Below, in pieces: positions 53,008 to 62,197 of a stretch of 64,000 nucleotides of DNA. Origin of the DNA: SZUA-38 sp965212525 (GTDB lineage Bacteria > Pseudomonadota > Gammaproteobacteria > Xanthomonadales > SZUA-38); the NCBI GenBank assembly GCA_965212525.1, contig CBDBVC010000058.1, positions 1-64,000 of the forward strand. The letters are read 5' to 3'. The notes beneath the pieces are model-generated. The model saw only the letters and a program-made list of their open reading frames with translations, ran no database searches and was not told the DNA's origin. The stretch's first letter is position 1, and each line of letters opens with the position of its first letter. The translations under genes were made by a program, and so were the position numbers.

Positions 53008-53379
53008 CTAACTCAGGTCACGTGCAAACTGGTGCAGCAGATTGATCGGGATTACCTCGGTGGCACGCTGATGTGTGCTTCGCATGAACACCCTCGGTGC
53101 GGCACCGTGCTCATGGGCTTCCAGCCAGCGCATTGCACAAAGGCACCAGCGATCACCGGGCTTGAGGCCCGGAAACTCGAAATCGGGCATTGGCGTGCTG
53201 AGGTCATTGCCCCGGGCTTTCGAAAATTCAAGAAACTCGGCAGTCACTTCAACACAGACAGTATGCGAGCCGCTGTCCTGCGGTGAGGTGTTGCAGCAGC
53301 CGTCCCTGAAGAATCCAGTCAGCGGGTCATGACTGCAGGGTTCCAGCGGTTCGCCATAGAGATTCAGTGATTCATCCAT
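53008..53379 (-). CDS. DUF2237 protein
   Basis: 123 residues with many cysteines in the DUF2237 pattern: PCSHDPLTGFFRDGCCNTSPQDSGSHTVCVEVTAEFLEFS, then PGDRWCLCAMRWLEAHEHGAAPRVFMRSTHQRATEVIPINLL. Cysteine-rich, possibly metal- or Fe-S-binding. Its ATG lies inside the 3' end of the haloperoxidase gene by eight bases. Confidence 0.88.
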   Translation of the reverse strand: MDESLNLYGEPLEPCSHDPLTGFFRDGCCNTSPQDSGSHTVCVEVTAEFLEFSKARGNDLSTPMPDFEFPGLKPGDRWCLCAMRWLEAHEHGAAPRVFMRSTHQRATEVIPINLLHQFARDLS

Positions 53380-55324
53380 TGCCAGAGATCCTCGATCTTG
53401 TCAGTGCCAGGCCAGCCAGCCCCATCAGTACGATCATCAGCCACAGTCCCTGACGGCTCAGGGCAGGAATCGAACGGGTTGAAGCCGGGCCGAACTGGGC
53501 AAAGGCCCGGTCTGCGGCATCGTGTCCGATCTCGAATCCCATCAGACGTCCGGGGATGTCATCGGCTGGTGGGTGAATGCCGCCATAGATTCGCGACAGG
53601 CTGCACTCGTCTGCCGCATCCTGATAGCTGGCCCATTGCAGTGTGATATCGCCGGCCGGCCCATCCTCGAATACCAGGAACTGGTTGGCCGGCGCCTCGA
53701 ACTCGCCCAGGCCTGCAGGAAAGTAGCGGCTGCCGGTCATGCGTGTCAGCACTTCGGCAGCGGCACGGCTGTAGGTGCTGTGGCCGGATACGTAGCCCGC
53801 AAAGGGCGGCGTGACAAAGGTGGGTCGCTGATAGGGCCACCAGTTCTCGCACAGGATCCAGCCTACCCCGGCGGTGTCGGTGTCCGGATCCATGATGAAT
53901 TCCGGTCCGCGCCAGCTGTTGACGGCAATCTTGCCGATGTTCTCGTTATTGGGGCCGGCCAGGTGTTCATGCCGCTCACCGGGCAGGATACTGCTGGCAG
54001 TGATCAGCTCGATCACATCCGTCATCAGCGGAATGCCATCCGGATCGAATGAGGCCTGACCTGGATCCGAACTCTGGCCGAGATCGCACATGCCACGAAT
54101 TGCCGAGACTGGCCGGATATAGTCATACCAGCCCTTGGCACCCCAGGCCGAAATCGCACTGTCGTGCATCGCACCACCCAGTGCCAGATAGGTTTTCACA
54201 TCCCATTCAAGACTGGATACGATCGGGCCACGCCCGGCGATACGTCGAACGAATTGCGGATGATCAGCGACCGTGTTGGCAATGGTGTACCAGTGCCCCG
54301 GTGGTGTTTCCGAATCCGGCCCGTCCGCCCAGAACTCGGCCAGGACCCGATAATAATCCCCCGCCGCGACCAGTTGCGGTGTATAGGGTGTGCCCGTTAC
54401 CGGGTTTAGGGAATAGCCATTGCCGTCATTGCTGCCCAGGTTGTTGTTGCCACGGGCTGCGGGACTGATATCGATCATGACTCCATCGGCGGGATCGAGC
54501 AGGCCGCTCCATTCCACGACCTGGGCAAAGCCGGCCTTGTAGTCGGCATCGCCTGGTCCAGCCAGTTCGGGTGGTGGGCCAGGGTCATGATAGACGTACC
54601 AGGGGACGCCATCACGCATGTAGGTGCTGCGGTCATCCGGTGTCAGAGCAAATCCAGGCAGATTGCCCCACTCGGGGCTGAGAAAGTCAGGATAGCCTCC
54701 GACGATGATATTGCCCGACTGATCGACAAAAAAGTCCAGTGCCAGCGGTTGCCAGCGGTTGGCATCCAGCAGATCCGGGTTACCGGGAAAATCGGGCAGC
54801 AGTGGCGGGTTAAGGGGCTGGTAGATCAGGTTTTCATAGTCGTTGATTTCATTGGAACCATCACTGAGGCCATGATTGATGATGGCTGAGGCGATGCGGT
54901 TGCCCACCGCCACAGGCGAATTGCCACTGCTGGTCAGATCATCGGGGTCATATCCCAGACCCTGCATGGTGCTGCGCAGGTTTGCCAGGGTTATGGCGGC
55001 ATCCGGTGTGTTGGCAAAGCGGTGGGCCAGCAGCCGATGGACAGCATGACTGATGGCCGTGGCCCTTGCAGACTCGATGTTCTGTGCCGTCTGCTTTTCG
55101 GTGACAAAGACGCCCTCGGCAGTCTCACTGTAGACAGCCCAGGCATCCCACATGGCAGCCGAGCTGTGATACAGGTTGCGGGCGTGGACAGTCGGGCGTG
55201 CCAGATCCATTCGAATGGCATCAAGCAGTGCTTCATTCCACACACGCGCCACGGAGTGGCCTGCGCTTGTCGCTGTGCTGAACAGACTCAGCAACAACAA
55301 AAAGAAAATGGGTATTGATTTCAT
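53372..55324 (-). CDS. Exported vanadium-haloperoxidase-like protein with IPTL-CTERM-like tail
   Basis: 650 residues with a signal peptide (IPIFFLLLLSLFSTATSA). PAP2/vanadium-haloperoxidase motifs are present: KGWYDYIRP near residue 395, PFAGYVSGHSTYSRAAAEVL near 510 and SRIYGGIHPPADDIPGR near 580. Lysine, arginine and both histidines of the vanadate site appear conserved. The end has a threonine/proline-type sorting signal (SIPALSRQGLWLMIVLMGLAGLALTRSR), IPTL-CTERM-like, so it is probably processed at the cell surface. The substrate could be halide/peroxide or a phosphate monoester. Confidence 0.88.
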   Translation of the reverse strand: MKSIPIFFLLLLSLFSTATSAGHSVARVWNEALLDAIRMDLARPTVHARNLYHSSAAMWDAWAVYSETAEGVFVTEKQTAQNIESARATAISHAVHRLLAHRFANTPDAAITLANLRSTMQGLGYDPDDLTSSGNSPVAVGNRIASAIINHGLSDGSNEINDYENLIYQPLNPPLLPDFPGNPDLLDANRWQPLALDFFVDQSGNIIVGGYPDFLSPEWGNLPGFALTPDDRSTYMRDGVPWYVYHDPGPPPELAGPGDADYKAGFAQVVEWSGLLDPADGVMIDISPAARGNNNLGSNDGNGYSLNPVTGTPYTPQLVAAGDYYRVLAEFWADGPDSETPPGHWYTIANTVADHPQFVRRIAGRGPIVSSLEWDVKTYLALGGAMHDSAISAWGAKGWYDYIRPVSAIRGMCDLGQSSDPGQASFDPDGIPLMTDVIELITASSILPGERHEHLAGPNNENIGKIAVNSWRGPEFIMDPDTDTAGVGWILCENWWPYQRPTFVTPPFAGYVSGHSTYSRAAAEVLTRMTGSRYFPAGLGEFEAPANQFLVFEDGPAGDITLQWASYQDAADECSLSRIYGGIHPPADDIPGRLMGFEIGHDAADRAFAQFGPASTRSIPALSRQGLWLMIVLMGLAGLALTRSRISGNG

Positions 55325-55379
55325 TCCAGGATAACTTGTATGCCCCGTCAGTTGTCGATTATACCTGCTTGTGGCCGCT

Positions 55380-55802
55380 TCAGTCCGGGTACTTCTGTTT
55401 CATGTGCTGGTAGGAATCGGCGATCAGTTCACGCAGAACCGCCTGATCGACATCGGCCAGCTTGTTGATGTACAGGCAGGATTTACCGGTCTTGTGTTTG
55501 CCCAGGCGTGTCATCGTGTCATCGTAGCCACTGAATCCGGGCATGATATACACCGACATGCTGGATTTCCGTGGTGAGAAGCCGACACACATGAAATCGC
55601 CCTCGCGCCCACTGTCGTACTTGTAATGGTAGCTGTCAAAACCGACGATACTGCTGCCCCACATTTTAGCCGGGTGACCGGTAATCTCGGTCATCATCTC
55701 AAGCAGTACCAGCGCATCCTCACGGCGTTGCGGGTGTTCGACCGATGCCAGAAAGGTGCTGACATCACTGCTGTTCTGTGCGGTCTTGTTCTGTTCGGTC
55801 AT
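55380..55802 (-). CDS. DUF1801 protein
   Basis: 140 residues from ATG 55802 with GGAG upstream. DUF1801 motifs: STFLASVEHPQRREDALVLLEMMTEITGHPAKMWGSSIVGFDSYHYKYDSGREGDF and SMSVYIMPGFSGYDDTMTRLGKHKTGKSCLYINKLADVD. Small ferredoxin-like fold of unknown function, common in bacteria. Start overlaps the end of the TMEM175 gene by 38 bases. Confidence 0.9.
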   Translation of the reverse strand: MTEQNKTAQNSSDVSTFLASVEHPQRREDALVLLEMMTEITGHPAKMWGSSIVGFDSYHYKYDSGREGDFMCVGFSPRKSSMSVYIMPGFSGYDDTMTRLGKHKTGKSCLYINKLADVDQAVLRELIADSYQHMKQKYPD

Positions 55803-56556
55803 GAGGGTCTCCTTGAGTGTCAGACGCATTAATGGACTGCTTCAGTTGTCGAAACCGGCGATCGTTGATCACACCAAAGAACGGCATCACAACAGGAAAG
55901 AGCAGATATGCCAGTCCCGACAGCGGTGACCAGGTCTCCGGCAGCGTGAGTGCCAGTATGCAGGATATGAGCCCGATACCGCCACTGATGCCCCAGGTGG
56001 CAATCTCCGATCGCACTCTGAATCGCTCCAGCACTGACAGCTGTAGCTGTTCGGACCTGCGATGGGCGTGCATGTACAGCAGGCAGATAACGGCTGACAT
56101 GGCGATGAATCCAAGTCCGTAAATGAACAGGATGTCGCCGATCTGACCCATGTCGTACTCGAAAAATTCGAATGGCAGCCAGTTGCCGGTCATCAGTGAA
56201 AATGTTGCCGAGAACATGATTCTGAGTGGAAAGACATAAACCAGTGTCACAAAGACCAGCAACAGACTGAGGATGACCGTGGTGAGATCGTCCAGACCCA
56301 TGCGCCGGCTCCACTGGTGATGTGCATACCAGAACAGGGCGATCTGGGCAAAGCTGGCGGCGAATGCGGGTATGCGCTTCAGTGCCTCGATCATTTCGTC
56401 AAAGCTCGTCGGAATGGCGTCAAACGAGATGACAAGCAGGGTCAGTGAGAACGCGAAGGCGGCGTCTGTAAACGTCTCGATGCGGGTCATGTCGAGCCCG
56501 CGCTGTCGAAAATCGTTAACCGTGGGCAGCTCGCTGAGATCGGCTGTTGTGTTCAT
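55765..56556 (-). CDS. TMEM175-family potassium channel-like protein
   Basis: 263 residues with six membrane helices and the family pore signature at the first helix, RIETFTDAAFAFSLTLLVISFD (RxxxFTD/FSD). Further helices are AFAASFAQIALFWYAHHQWSRR, VILSLLLVFVTLVYVFPL, ILFIYGLGFIAMSAVICLLY, and two at the end. Bacterial members form tetrameric K+ channels in the inner membrane. The C-terminal tail is hydrophilic. Coupled to DUF1801 by overlap. Confidence 0.88.
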   Translation of the reverse strand: MNTTADLSELPTVNDFRQRGLDMTRIETFTDAAFAFSLTLLVISFDAIPTSFDEMIEALKRIPAFAASFAQIALFWYAHHQWSRRMGLDDLTTVILSLLLVFVTLVYVFPLRIMFSATFSLMTGNWLPFEFFEYDMGQIGDILFIYGLGFIAMSAVICLLYMHAHRRSEQLQLSVLERFRVRSEIATWGISGGIGLISCILALTLPETWSPLSGLAYLLFPVVMPFFGVINDRRFRQLKQSINASDTQGDPHDRTEQDRTEQQ

Positions 56557-56626
56557 GCGCCGATGATAGCAACTGGCTCATGCCCCAACAAATCATCAGC
56601 CATGCAGTCTGCCAGTGATGCAATAA

Positions 56627-56657
56627 AAAACCCGGTCAGCCACGCTGACCGGGTTTT
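56627..56657. terminator. Bidirectional intrinsic terminator
   Basis: AACCCGGTCAGC and GCTGACCGGGTT pair perfectly around CAC, flanked by A6 on the left and TTTT on the right, so both directions have a U tract. It lies beyond the stop of the PKD protein (56694) and upstream of the TMEM175 start (56556), terminating the PKD transcript. Confidence 0.85.
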
Positions 56658-56693
56658 CATCAGGCTTCAGTGCCTTGGTGGTGTCGCAACAAT

Positions 56694-59600
56694 CTAGTTG
56701 TCGCAGATGCTCACATCATCGATACCTGCCTCGATGATATCGCCGGGTCCGGCGGCATCAGCCACGCGCATGCGCAGTTGAACCGAGCTTCCCGCCGGAA
56801 TGGCGGCATTGGCCTCGGTCCAGGCCGCCACGTTCTCGACATCGCCAATCGACACTATCGGCGTGAAGCTCGAGCCACCGTTGGTGGACAGCTCCAGCGC
56901 GAAGAAGTCATTGGCATCATCGCCGGGATCGCGTTGTCCGTGGAAATAGAAGGCGGACAGTGTGGATGCGTTGGTGACGTTCCAGACCGGTGAGGTCAGG
57001 ATACAGGTCCCACCGTCCACATCGGCGTTGCCGATACTGGTATTGGTGGCCGTGAACAGGGCATTGCCACTGCCTGTGGTGTTGTCACCAGCTGGCTGCG
57101 TGATGACACCACTGGCAACCTGCTGCGTTGGTGTATCCGAGACGAATGCACCGGTCGTACAGGTGGCCGCCGCATCATTGCTCCATCCGGTGGCACCGCT
57201 TTCAAAATCGGTTTCGACCGTACAGGTTGATGGTGGCGGGGTGTCCTCGAACACACGCACACAGCGGAAGCGACCTTCATTGTTCGGCGTGCCGGCATCC
57301 TTGTCGTTGACGAAGGCGAGTCGGAAGTTGCTGCCGGTGTAGGACTGCCCAACCGGAATGGTGAACGACTCGAAGCTGCCTGAACCGGAATAGCGCGGCG
57401 TGAACTGATTCGCGCTGCCCCAGTTCTGCGTACCGAAGAACTGGAAGATCCGGGTGGCATCCGAGATGTTCGTGTTCTCGTCGAAACCGATACCGTGGAT
57501 TTCACCTTCGGAGGATGAAGCATAATCGAATTCGATCACGGTGTTGGGCGTTACCGTATAACTCTGCAGTGTCCTCTGCCAGCGGTTACCCACCATCACC
57601 AGGGTGTCGCCACCATCGGCTGTCGTGACAGAACCGGTGCTGGCATTGTCCTGTGAGCTGTAGGCTTCGACACCGGAGCTGTTGAAGTTGATCGAACCTG
57701 CCGGGCAATTGCCAACCGGTGGATCGGTCACCGTGACCGAGCCGGTGGTTGAATCGGTCGCGCCGTCGTTGTCGGTCACCGTCAGCGTCACCGTGTAGGT
57801 GCCGGCTGTGGTGTAGGTGTTCGATGGTGAAACGCCACTGCCGGTGTTGCCGTCACCGAAGTTCCAGCTGTAATTGGTGATGGAACCGTCCGGATCCGAA
57901 CTGCCACTGCCGTTGAACGAGCAGGCCAGGTCGGTACAGTTGCTGGTGAAGCTGGCTGTTGGCGGTGTGTTGCTTGGTGTGTCTTCAAACACGCGCACGC
58001 AGCGGAAACGGCTTTCGTTGTTGGCCGTACCGGCATCCTTGTCGTTGACGAAGGCGAGTCGGAAATTGTTACCGGTGTAAGTCTGACCGATTGGAATGGT
58101 GATCGACTCGAAGCTGCCCGAACCGGAATAACGTGGTGTGAACTGGAACGCCCCCGTCCATCCCTGTGTGCCATAGAATTCGAAGATTCGTGTGGCATCC
58201 GAGATATTGGCATTCTCGTCAAAACCGATGCCGTGAATCTCGCCCTGAGAGGACGATGCAAATTCGAAGGCAACCACGGTATTGGCTGTGACGTTGAAGG
58301 AGCTGACCGAACGCTGCCAGCGGTTACCCACCATCACCAGGGTATCGCCTGCATCCGCCGATGTGACCGAGCCGGTGCCGGCATTGTCCTGCGTGCTGTA
58401 GGCCTCGACCGCGAAGGTGTTGAAGTTCAGTGAACCGGCAGGACAGTTGCTCACCGGTGGATCAGTCGCCGTGACATTCTGGGTCACGCTGTCGGTGGCA
58501 CCGTCGTCGTCGGTCACCGTCAGGGTGACCGAATACGTGCCTGCTGTGCCATAAGTGTTGGATTCGTTAACGCCGTTGCCGGTGTTGCCGTCACCAAAGG
58601 TCCAGCTGTAGTTGACGATACTGCCGTCCGAATCGGAGCTACCCGACGCGTTGAAGCTGCAACTGAGGTCTGTGCAGTTGCTGGTGAAGGCCGCATTGGG
58701 TGGGTTGTTCACCGGCGGTGTGCCGCCACAGGATGGAATGCTGAAGCTGCAAACACGCGTGTTCCACTGGCGTGAACCGGTGGTTTCCACATACTCGTTG
58801 GTATGCCAGAAGGTACAGTTGTCGACCGGGTCCATGCTGGTGCTGGCGTAGTCTGCCCAGCGGTTGGCCGTGGTGGTCGAACCGGTACCGTTGACACAGA
58901 CCGATTCAGTCTGAACGGAACCGGCGGGATCGACGCCGACTTCATGAACCGTGTAGTAAATCGACGGGAAGGAACTGGCATTACCACGGGTATAGCCAAT
59001 ACCGATGTTGCCGTCCTGGTCCAGTGAGGCTGAACCCATCCAGCGATTCAGACCGTCATTGAAATCGATCACACCGATGGTATCGCCACCCTCACTGATC
59101 GAGGTGGCGTTACTGGAAATGTTGATGTCAACACCGGCCCAGAAGACACCGGCACGGTCACCGCCCACGTCCACGTTACGCGTGACGACGCCCTTCAGAA
59201 CGCCCTCACCCGGGAAGTAGCGGGTGTTGAAGCGGTACATGGTGTTGGCCGCATTCGGATCCAGCCGCTGCGATGTGCCGGGCTGTGGAATACAGTCGCG
59301 GCTGAATCCGCACAGGTTGATGTCGATCGACGGGATGTTGATGCTCGAAATCTGATTCAGCGTCGAGTTGGACGGTGTGTTGAAATCGATACAGGCTTCC
59401 CAGAAACGAATGCGATCCGAACCAGGAACACCAAAGGCCTCGGCGTCGGTGGCATGTGTCAGGTAGCCACAGGTACCTGATGGCGGTGTTGCCGGGCCTT
59501 CAAGATTCGCCGGCAGCGTGCCGAATTCCAGCGCATCACCACTGGTGGGGCTGGTGAACTGAACAAAACCGGCACCCGGGTCACCTGCCAGAATGGCCTG

Positions 59601-60455
59601 GCGGTCAAGTACCGTCAGGTTGACACCGGTGAAGCTCAGGCCGGGGTTGGTGAATTCGTGGGTGATCAGGTAGTAACCGTCTTCCCAGACACCGAAATGC
59701 GGGTAATCGTTGAAGCCACCCGGTGAGACCACGAAGTCATACAGGGTGTAGGGGCCTGTTGGATCTTCGCCATCCGAAACCGCGACACACTGGTGACCGT
59801 CGGTAACCGAGGTACCGGTGAACTGGCTGAAGAACCAGCGGCCGGCCATCTGATCGTAGAGCACAATCGGATCACCGGCATTGAGCGTCTCACAGACGCC
59901 GCCAAAGCCCTGCCAGAATGTGTTGCCGGCAAACGGGCCGGCAGCCACGCTGCCATCGGACTTGTTGAGCACAATCCAGCCCAGGTTGATGTACTGCACA
60001 TAGTGGGTCTGACCGACATCACCGTTGGTGTCCGGTGGCGTGACCCGGCCACCGACCAGCGCGACGTTGTCATCACTGGAGACGCCCTCCACACTGATAT
60101 CCACCAGTGGCGCATCCACACCGATCACCGAACTCAGGTCAACCAGATCATTTCCGGATCGGCCACCGATACCGGCGCCACCCTTGTTGATGTGATCGGG
60201 CAACTGATGATCGTTGATGGTGCCATCCTCGATTGGTTGAATGAGGCCGGCCGCCACATTCTGTTCCAGTCGTTCCTGCAGTCTCTGGATGCCGGGTGCC
60301 CTGCCGGTACGAACGGCCTGAACGTATTCCTTTCCTGATTCTGTTGATGGTTTGCCACCTGGCGTGTCTTGCGCATATAACAGCGAAGATCCGCACAGCA
60401 GCATGGCGCAGCCGATGATGGGCAGGCGCCGTAAGCGAGTGCTAGCTTGATACAT
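56694..60455 (-). CDS. Large exported PKD-domain protein with a tandem 246-residue duplication
   Basis: 1253 residues from ATG 60455. Signal peptide LRRLPIIGCAMLLCGSSLLYAQ. Residues 60-560: propeller-like domain of exported proteins with VTPPDTNGDVGQTHYVQYIN, AGRWFFSQFTG and DQDGNIGIGYTRGN. Then two copies of PKD (NYSWTFGDGNTG, TVTDDDGATDS) plus a carbohydrate-binding-like unit (NRWQR..., EIHGIGFDEN, FRLAFVNDKDAGT, RFRCVRVFEDTP), and a C-terminal MAM-like or bPPC-like domain (DFESGATGWSND). Probably extracellular and bound to a polymer; no catalytic residues found in the N-terminal domain. Confidence 0.82.
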   Translation of the reverse strand: MYQASTRLRRLPIIGCAMLLCGSSLLYAQDTPGGKPSTESGKEYVQAVRTGRAPGIQRLQERLEQNVAAGLIQPIEDGTINDHQLPDHINKGGAGIGGRSGNDLVDLSSVIGVDAPLVDISVEGVSSDDNVALVGGRVTPPDTNGDVGQTHYVQYINLGWIVLNKSDGSVAAGPFAGNTFWQGFGGVCETLNAGDPIVLYDQMAGRWFFSQFTGTSVTDGHQCVAVSDGEDPTGPYTLYDFVVSPGGFNDYPHFGVWEDGYYLITHEFTNPGLSFTGVNLTVLDRQAILAGDPGAGFVQFTSPTSGDALEFGTLPANLEGPATPPSGTCGYLTHATDAEAFGVPGSDRIRFWEACIDFNTPSNSTLNQISSINIPSIDINLCGFSRDCIPQPGTSQRLDPNAANTMYRFNTRYFPGEGVLKGVVTRNVDVGGDRAGVFWAGVDINISSNATSISEGGDTIGVIDFNDGLNRWMGSASLDQDGNIGIGYTRGNASSFPSIYYTVHEVGVDPAGSVQTESVCVNGTGSTTTANRWADYASTSMDPVDNCTFWHTNEYVETTGSRQWNTRVCSFSIPSCGGTPPVNNPPNAAFTSNCTDLSCSFNASGSSDSDGSIVNYSWTFGDGNTGNGVNESNTYGTAGTYSVTLTVTDDDGATDSVTQNVTATDPPVSNCPAGSLNFNTFAVEAYSTQDNAGTGSVTSADAGDTLVMVGNRWQRSVSSFNVTANTVVAFEFASSSQGEIHGIGFDENANISDATRIFEFYGTQGWTGAFQFTPRYSGSGSFESITIPIGQTYTGNNFRLAFVNDKDAGTANNESRFRCVRVFEDTPSNTPPTASFTSNCTDLACSFNGSGSSDPDGSITNYSWNFGDGNTGSGVSPSNTYTTAGTYTVTLTVTDNDGATDSTTGSVTVTDPPVGNCPAGSINFNSSGVEAYSSQDNASTGSVTTADGGDTLVMVGNRWQRTLQSYTVTPNTVIEFDYASSSEGEIHGIGFDENTNISDATRIFQFFGTQNWGSANQFTPRYSGSGSFESFTIPVGQSYTGSNFRLAFVNDKDAGTPNNEGRFRCVRVFEDTPPPSTCTVETDFESGATGWSNDAAATCTTGAFVSDTPTQQVASGVITQPAGDNTTGSGNALFTATNTSIGNADVDGGTCILTSPVWNVTNASTLSAFYFHGQRDPGDDANDFFALELSTNGGSSFTPIVSIGDVENVAAWTEANAAIPAGSSVQLRMRVADAAGPGDIIEAGIDDVSICDN
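57222..58697 (-). repeat. Two tandem 738-base coding repeats
   Basis: Inside the PKD protein. Copies 57222-57959 and 57960-58697 are offset by exactly 738 bases (246 codons), and their encoded proteins are about 80 percent alike by eye. The matching anchors TTGCTGGTGAA at 57940 and 58678 fix the period. It is a recent unequal-crossing duplication of PKD plus binding unit. Confidence 0.8.
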
Positions 60456-60505
60456 TTTCAAAGTCCCTCAATACAAAGAAAACATGGATATTAGAGTGCA
60501 GAACG

Positions 60506-60535
60506 GTGCCCGTTACCGATAAAAAAACCGGGCAC
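60506..60535. other. Hairpin in the PKD gene leader
   Basis: GTGCCCG and CGGGCAC, seven-base arms, with a 16-base loop containing seven A's (seven U's in the reverse-strand transcript). It lies 51 bases upstream of the PKD protein start on its template side. Could influence translation; not a known riboswitch form. Confidence 0.35.
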
Positions 60536-60633
60536 GACTGGTGTGCATGATCAGGATCTGTGCAGAAACGACAGTCAGAATAGTCGCTACAGATCCGTGC
60601 TTTGTGCAGTGATGCTCTTTCCTCTCCCGTGAA

Positions 60634-60647
60634 AAATGTTAACATTT
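60634..60647. promoter_or_regulatory. 14-base palindrome in divergent promoter region
   Basis: AAATGTTAACATTT is a perfect palindrome. It lies in the 271-base space between the PKD protein (start 60455, reverse) and 60727 (forward). Its position suggests one regulator for both exported proteins. Confidence 0.4.
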
Positions 60648-60726
60648 GTAAACTTTCGGCGCAAAGCGATAATGTGACACAGCGCTGGTTTGTGAAATTT
60701 ATTTCTAACCTGGGAACACTTCACGC

Positions 60727-61776
60727 ATGAATCATTCAATTTCAGGTCGAAGGCACCTGATAGTCGCGCTCTTCTTGCTCATTTTTTCTCCCGCTGTGCT
60801 TGCCAATTCAGCCGATGTCACGACCTTGCCCGTCGAGACTGCAGTCAAATCCAGAGTACCGCTGCCACCCGTTGAGGATTCGTTCAAGTCACGCAACAGG
60901 ATCGCTGTGCTGTCAGTTGAACAGGTCCTGTCAGAATCAAGCCTTGTCGTGCGTCCTGTCACATCGCTCTGGGGTGATGTCCCTGCTGAATCGTTCAAAC
61001 TGAATCTACCCGAATGGGACCCTGTCACTGTGACAGCCGAATCGACTTACATCATGGTTTATTCATCCGTGATGCGGCACCGTTTCTATCGCGATCAGTT
61101 TGAGGAAAATCCCGATGGCCCACTGGTGGCGCGATTGCCCTATTCAGGCGTGGCTGTGGTCGAAGACTCGGAGCAGGCCCGAACCGTGTTTCGCGAGTTC
61201 CAGAAATCAATCAGCAAGGACGACACGGCAGAAATCAACAATCGCATCACACTGATTCTTGAATGGGCCGATCATGCCCGCGAGCATGATCAGGCAGGTG
61301 CCTTGAGGCTGGCACTGATCGAACTCAGCAAGCACCACAAATGGATGGCGTCGGCAACCGATGCGCAGTACCAGCGCTATCGCAAACTGGTTGAGGCGCG
61401 CGCCTTTGGCGATGAACTTGACGAGCATCTGATATCTGCCATAAGCCTGCACCCCGAATCACGCTGGCAACCCTGGCTGGCAGTGCATTGCCGCAAGGTG
61501 GTTGGCGAGGCAGGGCCGATCTATGAGCTCACCTCAATGCGGCCCCTGCTGGTTCGCAGTTGCCTCAGACACATTGAGCAGCTGGGTAGTGCCGAAGATG
61601 CCGGCCTGCTGGGTCCATTACTGAGCAGCAACGCACCCGGTGTGGCCAAGGCTGCCGTCGATGCCCTGATGGCACTGGCGCCCGATCGTCTGCCCCTGCT
61701 GGCCGAAAATGCACTGGAAAGCAAGGACCCACTGAACAGTGAAGTGCGGCGTATTCTCAGCAATCTGGTCGAATAG
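60727..61776 (+). CDS. Exported protein with HEAT-like C-terminal repeats
   Basis: 349 residues with a signal peptide (LIVALFLLIFSPAVLA). The N-terminal 120 residues form a beta domain (RNRIAVLSVEQVLSESSLVVRPVTSLWGDVPAESFKLNLPEWDPVTVTAESTYIMVY) like secreted netrin/TIMP-type folds in bacteria. The C-terminal 100 residues hold HEAT-like pairs (LLVRSCLRHIEQLGSAEDAGLLGPLLSSNAPGVAKAAVDALMALAP). Function unknown. Divergent from the PKD protein with a shared palindrome. Confidence 0.65.
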   Translation: MNHSISGRRHLIVALFLLIFSPAVLANSADVTTLPVETAVKSRVPLPPVEDSFKSRNRIAVLSVEQVLSESSLVVRPVTSLWGDVPAESFKLNLPEWDPVTVTAESTYIMVYSSVMRHRFYRDQFEENPDGPLVARLPYSGVAVVEDSEQARTVFREFQKSISKDDTAEINNRITLILEWADHAREHDQAGALRLALIELSKHHKWMASATDAQYQRYRKLVEARAFGDELDEHLISAISLHPESRWQPWLAVHCRKVVGEAGPIYELTSMRPLLVRSCLRHIEQLGSAEDAGLLGPLLSSNAPGVAKAAVDALMALAPDRLPLLAENALESKDPLNSEVRRILSNLVE

Positions 61777-61805
61777 GTTTCTCGCCAGTCACAGTAGACG
61801 ACGGT

Positions 61806-62138
61806 TCAGTCACCGTTAGGCAGTTCGCCACCCTGTGGCCCGTAGAAGAACACCCAGGTGACGAAATCATCGGAAAAGTCTTCGAAACGGTGAATCTGTC
61901 CCGCCGGCACAAACATGACATCACCGGCAGTAAAGGCGTGCCGATTCTCACCGTTGCTGAACATGCCGCTGCCACTGGCCACCACGTAGATCTCGTCTCG
62001 TTCATGTGGCTCCTGCAGATCGGTGCTGTCCGGGCGGTAGATCTCGACATCCAGAGAACCGTGTGAAAAGAGGGTTTCAAACAGTGACTTGTGTTCATCC
62101 AGGGCTCTGATGCCCTGCGCGATGGTCATGTGTGGCAT
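61806..62138 (-). CDS. Cupin protein
   Basis: 110 residues from ATG 62138, behind AGGAG. Single cupin: DLQEPHERDEIYVVASGSGMF with motif 1 and AFTAGDVMFVPAGQIHRFEDFSDDF motif 2. The last residues (VFFYGPQGGELPNGD) are typical of cytosolic enzyme-like cupins. Sixty bases lie between its start and the end of the exporter gene on the same strand. Confidence 0.85.
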   Translation of the reverse strand: MPHMTIAQGIRALDEHKSLFETLFSHGSLDVEIYRPDSTDLQEPHERDEIYVVASGSGMFSNGENRHAFTAGDVMFVPAGQIHRFEDFSDDFVTWVFFYGPQGGELPNGD

Positions 62139-62197
62139 GCGCTGCTCCTGGTTGTTCTGTGCCAGTCGTGACAGCGCACGATAAGGTGCGCTGGTGT

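Noticed and set aside
60480..60700. c-di-GMP (GEMM) riboswitch
   Set aside because: CGGTGCCCGTTACCG resembles the distal GEMM stem and GCGCAAAGC a core piece, but the order, spacing and GCAAACC/GGGACGCAAAG core are missing.
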